A stretch of DNA of 64,000 bases from CAYZJV01 sp049310885 (lineage in GTDB: Bacteria; Spirochaetota; Spirochaetia; Sphaerochaetales; Sphaerochaetaceae), in the NCBI RefSeq assembly GCF_049310885.1, contig NZ_JBMDYO010000003.1:62001-126000 (forward strand), written 5' to 3'. The notes beneath the pieces were generated by a model. It was not told the DNA's origin. It made no database searches and saw nothing but the letters and a program-made list of their open reading frames with translations. How positions within the stretch are numbered: the first letter of the stretch is position 1; each line of letters starts with the position of its first letter. Shown piece by piece: positions 61,991 through 64,000 of the stretch. The position numbers were made by a program, and so were the translations under genes.

Positions 61991-62540
61991 TATCCAATTT
62001 CAATTGACTTCTATCTGCCGATACCTCGCTTACTTGTCTCCTCTTAAAGAGCTGGCAATGTTTTTCCGTTCGGAAAAAGTGATAGTAATCTATCGTGGTC
62101 TCATCGGCACGATATATGAGAATGTACTCTTTGTTTGGAAGGAAAGCCATTCCAAGAGTGAGTTCACAGTTACCTTTAGTCTTCAACTCGTGGAGATCCA
62201 GCAACTCCTGTTCAGACAGATATCCCTCCCGGCAGACAATAGCCATAAGCCTTTGGGGTTCTTGCTGATCACGGTCGTGGACTACGATATCTGGAATCAT
62301 GGCATGCGTATCTTCCATAATCGGAGCACATAAATCTACAAAGTATCGATTTCTCTGTTGGAGATTGAAGCTGTCGTGGAGTCCCTGCTCCAAATGCCTT
62401 GCTAGACGATGGCAGACTGCCATGCGGTTTCTTCTCCATGAAAAGAGCGACGAGTCCTGTTCCACCAAGAGCGACAATGCATGGATATGGGTCTCAAAGA
62501 GGCGGATCATGCCATAGCGTTCATCTTCATGGATATTCAT
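61956..62540 (-). CDS. Hypothetical protein, possibly PD-(D/E)XK-like
   Basis: About 194 residues from ATG 62540; upstream codons in the same frame overlap the OsmC gene. No clear ribosome site. A segment MIPDIVVHDRDQQEPQRLMAIV (given as IPDIVVHD ... LMAIVC) followed by EQELLDLHEL resembles the strand order of restriction-like nucleases, but the usual E-x-K is not intact (VCREGY). It overlaps the end of the Cys/His protein by 35 bases, convergently. Function not assigned. Confidence 0.55.
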   Translation of the reverse strand: MNIHEDERYGMIRLFETHIHALSLLVEQDSSLFSWRRNRMAVCHRLARHLEQGLHDSFNLQQRNRYFVDLCAPIMEDTHAMIPDIVVHDRDQQEPQRLMAIVCREGYLSEQELLDLHELKTKGNCELTLGMAFLPNKEYILIYRADETTIDYYHFFRTEKHCQLFKRRQVSEVSADRSQLKLDIKSRKRSYPHQ

Positions 62541-62566
62541 CGGTTCATTGTAGCATGGATTTGCAC

Positions 62567-62962
62567 TCAAGCAAATTCGATGTTCCACTCCATATCGGCT
62601 ACTTTGCTGATAGTCTGGAATACCGAGCAATACCGTGTAGAAATCTCAAAGGCTTTCTTGAATTTCTCTTGGTCTTGGACACCCTTCGCCTTAGCCTCTA
62701 TCGTACAAGTCTTCAAGGTCGCCACCTTTTCATCACGTTTAACGCCAGTTACCTGCATATCTACGCCCTTATAAGCCAGTTGCATTTTCTCAGCAATCGA
62801 TACGAAGGTGCTGAACAGACAATACGAGAGACCACCTAGCAGCAGTTCATACGGGGCGAAAGCACTATCGGCTGGACCAAGATCAACCGTTGCTCCAGAA
62901 TCGGTTATAAGTTTGCCATCTGTCTGCGCGAACCGTGATTCGATATGTATCCTTTGTCCCAT
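62567..62962 (-). CDS. OsmC-family protein
   Basis: 131 residues. The two conserved redox cysteines lie in GGLSYCLFSTF and STRYCSVFQTI, as in OsmC/Ohr peroxide-reducing proteins, with the family start strand and APYELLLGGL. Probably a thiol peroxidase of organic hydroperoxides. Confidence 0.88.
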   Translation of the reverse strand: MGQRIHIESRFAQTDGKLITDSGATVDLGPADSAFAPYELLLGGLSYCLFSTFVSIAEKMQLAYKGVDMQVTGVKRDEKVATLKTCTIEAKAKGVQDQEKFKKAFEISTRYCSVFQTISKVADMEWNIEFA

Positions 62963-63014
62963 CTTTGTTCTCCTCTATAAGGCTTTGTCACTAGAAGATA
63001 ACCAATCTTATCAT

Positions 63015-64000
63015 TCACGTAAAGTGCCGTATGGCCGAGTTTCCAGCCAATGCTCCAGTAGACCAGGCGGCTTGGAGATTATAGCCTCCCGTGTCTCCAT
63101 CGATATCCACGACTTCACCAGCGAAGTAGAGACCTTTGATGATTTTCGACTGCATGGTTTTGGGATCAATCTCTTCCAAAGCAACACCGCCAGCTGTAAC
63201 CATCGCCTGTGGAAAAGCTCCTTTGAGAGATATAGTGAATTCCTGACCAGCAAGTAGCTTGGCAAGTGGGGAAATCACCTTACGTCCGACCTCGGCAGCT
63301 TTTCTGTCTCCATCAATATTCGCCTCTTGGAGCAACCAGTGTACGAATTTTGTAGGTAGCCCCATCCTATGGATTATCGTTGCGACTTGGAGAGATCCAC
63401 TCCTATTGCATAGGGAAAGCAGTTCGTCTTCCATCTGACGTTGAGTTCTTACCTTACCTGTCGAATGGGGTACCCAGCATATCTCAATAGTATCGCCAGA
63501 AGAGAGATAGCGTGCACAATCAAGTATCAATGGACCGGAGAGACCCGTGTGGGTAACAAGTAAAGGACCTTGGAAATATCGTCTCTTTCCAGCACCCCAG
63601 TTGATGGAAAGGCCGACATTATCGATTGAAATACCACTACAGTTCCCTATTGAAGAATTTTCTACAGCAACAGCGCACAAGGCCGGTTTTGGAGTGATAA
63701 TGCTATGTCCCAAGGATTTTGCCAAGGTGTAACCATCTCCAGTCGAACCGGTACGCGGATAGGATTTTCCTCCAGTAGAAATGATGAGCTCATTGACCGT
63801 ATCGACAAGAATCTCTTCACTATAGAGTTGGAACATACCCTGCTCATGTTGGACAGAAGTGATTCTTCGGTTTGTGTGGAATGTGATACCGGCATCCGTA
63901 CAGCGTGTAAGGAGAATCCCTAGGACGTCCCTTGCTTTGAAACTGGCAGGAAAGACCTTATTATCCTCACGTATTACGAGAGGTAAGCCCATCTGTTCGA
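63015..64000 (-). CDS. HI0933-family NAD(P)/FAD-dependent oxidoreductase, C-terminal part
   Basis: The frame stays open to the window edge, so the N-terminus with its FAD-binding GxGxxG is missing. Visible are GLPLVIREDNKVFPASFKA, ISTGGKSYPRTGSTGDGYTLAKSLGH (given as TGGKSYPRTGSTGDGY), a GGVALEEIDPKTMQSK segment, and the C-terminal YFAGEVVDIDGDTGGYNLQ with AWSTG. These match HI0933/BaiN-like flavoproteins. Substrate unknown. Confidence 0.9.
   Translation of the reverse strand, partial: EQMGLPLVIREDNKVFPASFKARDVLGILLTRCTDAGITFHTNRRITSVQHEQGMFQLYSEEILVDTVNELIISTGGKSYPRTGSTGDGYTLAKSLGHSIITPKPALCAVAVENSSIGNCSGISIDNVGLSINWGAGKRRYFQGPLLVTHTGLSGPLILDCARYLSSGDTIEICWVPHSTGKVRTQRQMEDELLSLCNRSGSLQVATIIHRMGLPTKFVHWLLQEANIDGDRKAAEVGRKVISPLAKLLAGQEFTISLKGAFPQAMVTAGGVALEEIDPKTMQSKIIKGLYFAGEVVDIDGDTGGYNLQAAWSTGALAGNSAIRHFT

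Overview
This window looks like the replication-origin region of a spirochaete chromosome, most likely a coccoid Sphaerochaeta-type organism. The genus is an inference from overall protein character, the free-living fermentative gene set and the absence of motility genes; no 16S rRNA is present. Coding density is high. I see no insertion sequence, prophage or CRISPR array.

Layout. (1) 1-9 kb is the origin block: dnaN (cut by the window edge) and dnaA on the minus strand, with a DnaA-box cluster and a DnaA-trio-like repeat between them. gyrB-gyrA diverge from dnaA. Two perfect parS sites, a NifU-type Fe-S protein and parA-parB follow. (2) 9-32 kb is mostly housekeeping and metabolism: a cyclophilin-FKBP fusion, radA, a TraB-family protein, the lysine exporter lysO, a YgjP-type protease, a flavodiiron protein, pepD, nagA, a MATE pump, a YgiQ radical SAM protein, a lipid kinase, a glycosidase, a DjlA-like protein, and recR-ybaB-dnaX. 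Next come the SRP RNA and five tRNAs (four serine isoacceptors and one arginine), then an M28 peptidase, an IMPACT protein, an aldo/keto reductase and a membrane NUDIX protein.

(3) 33-41 kb is a nucleoside salvage block: deoC, a long thymidine-kinase-like protein, and a BMP-type nucleoside ABC transporter (binding protein, ATPase, two permeases) followed by purine nucleoside phosphorylase. Adenosine deaminase lies separately at 57-58 kb. Together they could take up nucleosides, split them and recover bases and deoxyribose phosphate. (4) 41-43.4 kb holds a cupin, a short-chain dehydrogenase, a calcineurin-like phosphoesterase and a ParB-like protein.

(5) 43.5-51 kb is the most unusual part. 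It holds five small secreted paralogue-like proteins, two tandem FadR-type GntR regulators, an ABC ATPase and a flavodoxin. An extended promoter element, TTGACAYAAGY, recurs through it. Four of the five secreted-protein genes carry it as the -35 region with a 17-base spacer, and two of those appear to be leaderless. Related copies flank both regulators. I propose this as a small regulon of surface or periplasmic proteins. A candidate structured RNA with its own terminator follows at about 51.06-51.17 kb.

(6) 51-64 kb returns to ordinary functions: a ROK protein, htpG, an MscS channel, rlmE, a rhomboid protease, adenosine deaminase, an ankyrin protein, proS, a class II aldolase paired with a duplicated Cys/His protein, an unknown protein, an OsmC protein and a partial HI0933-type flavoprotein.
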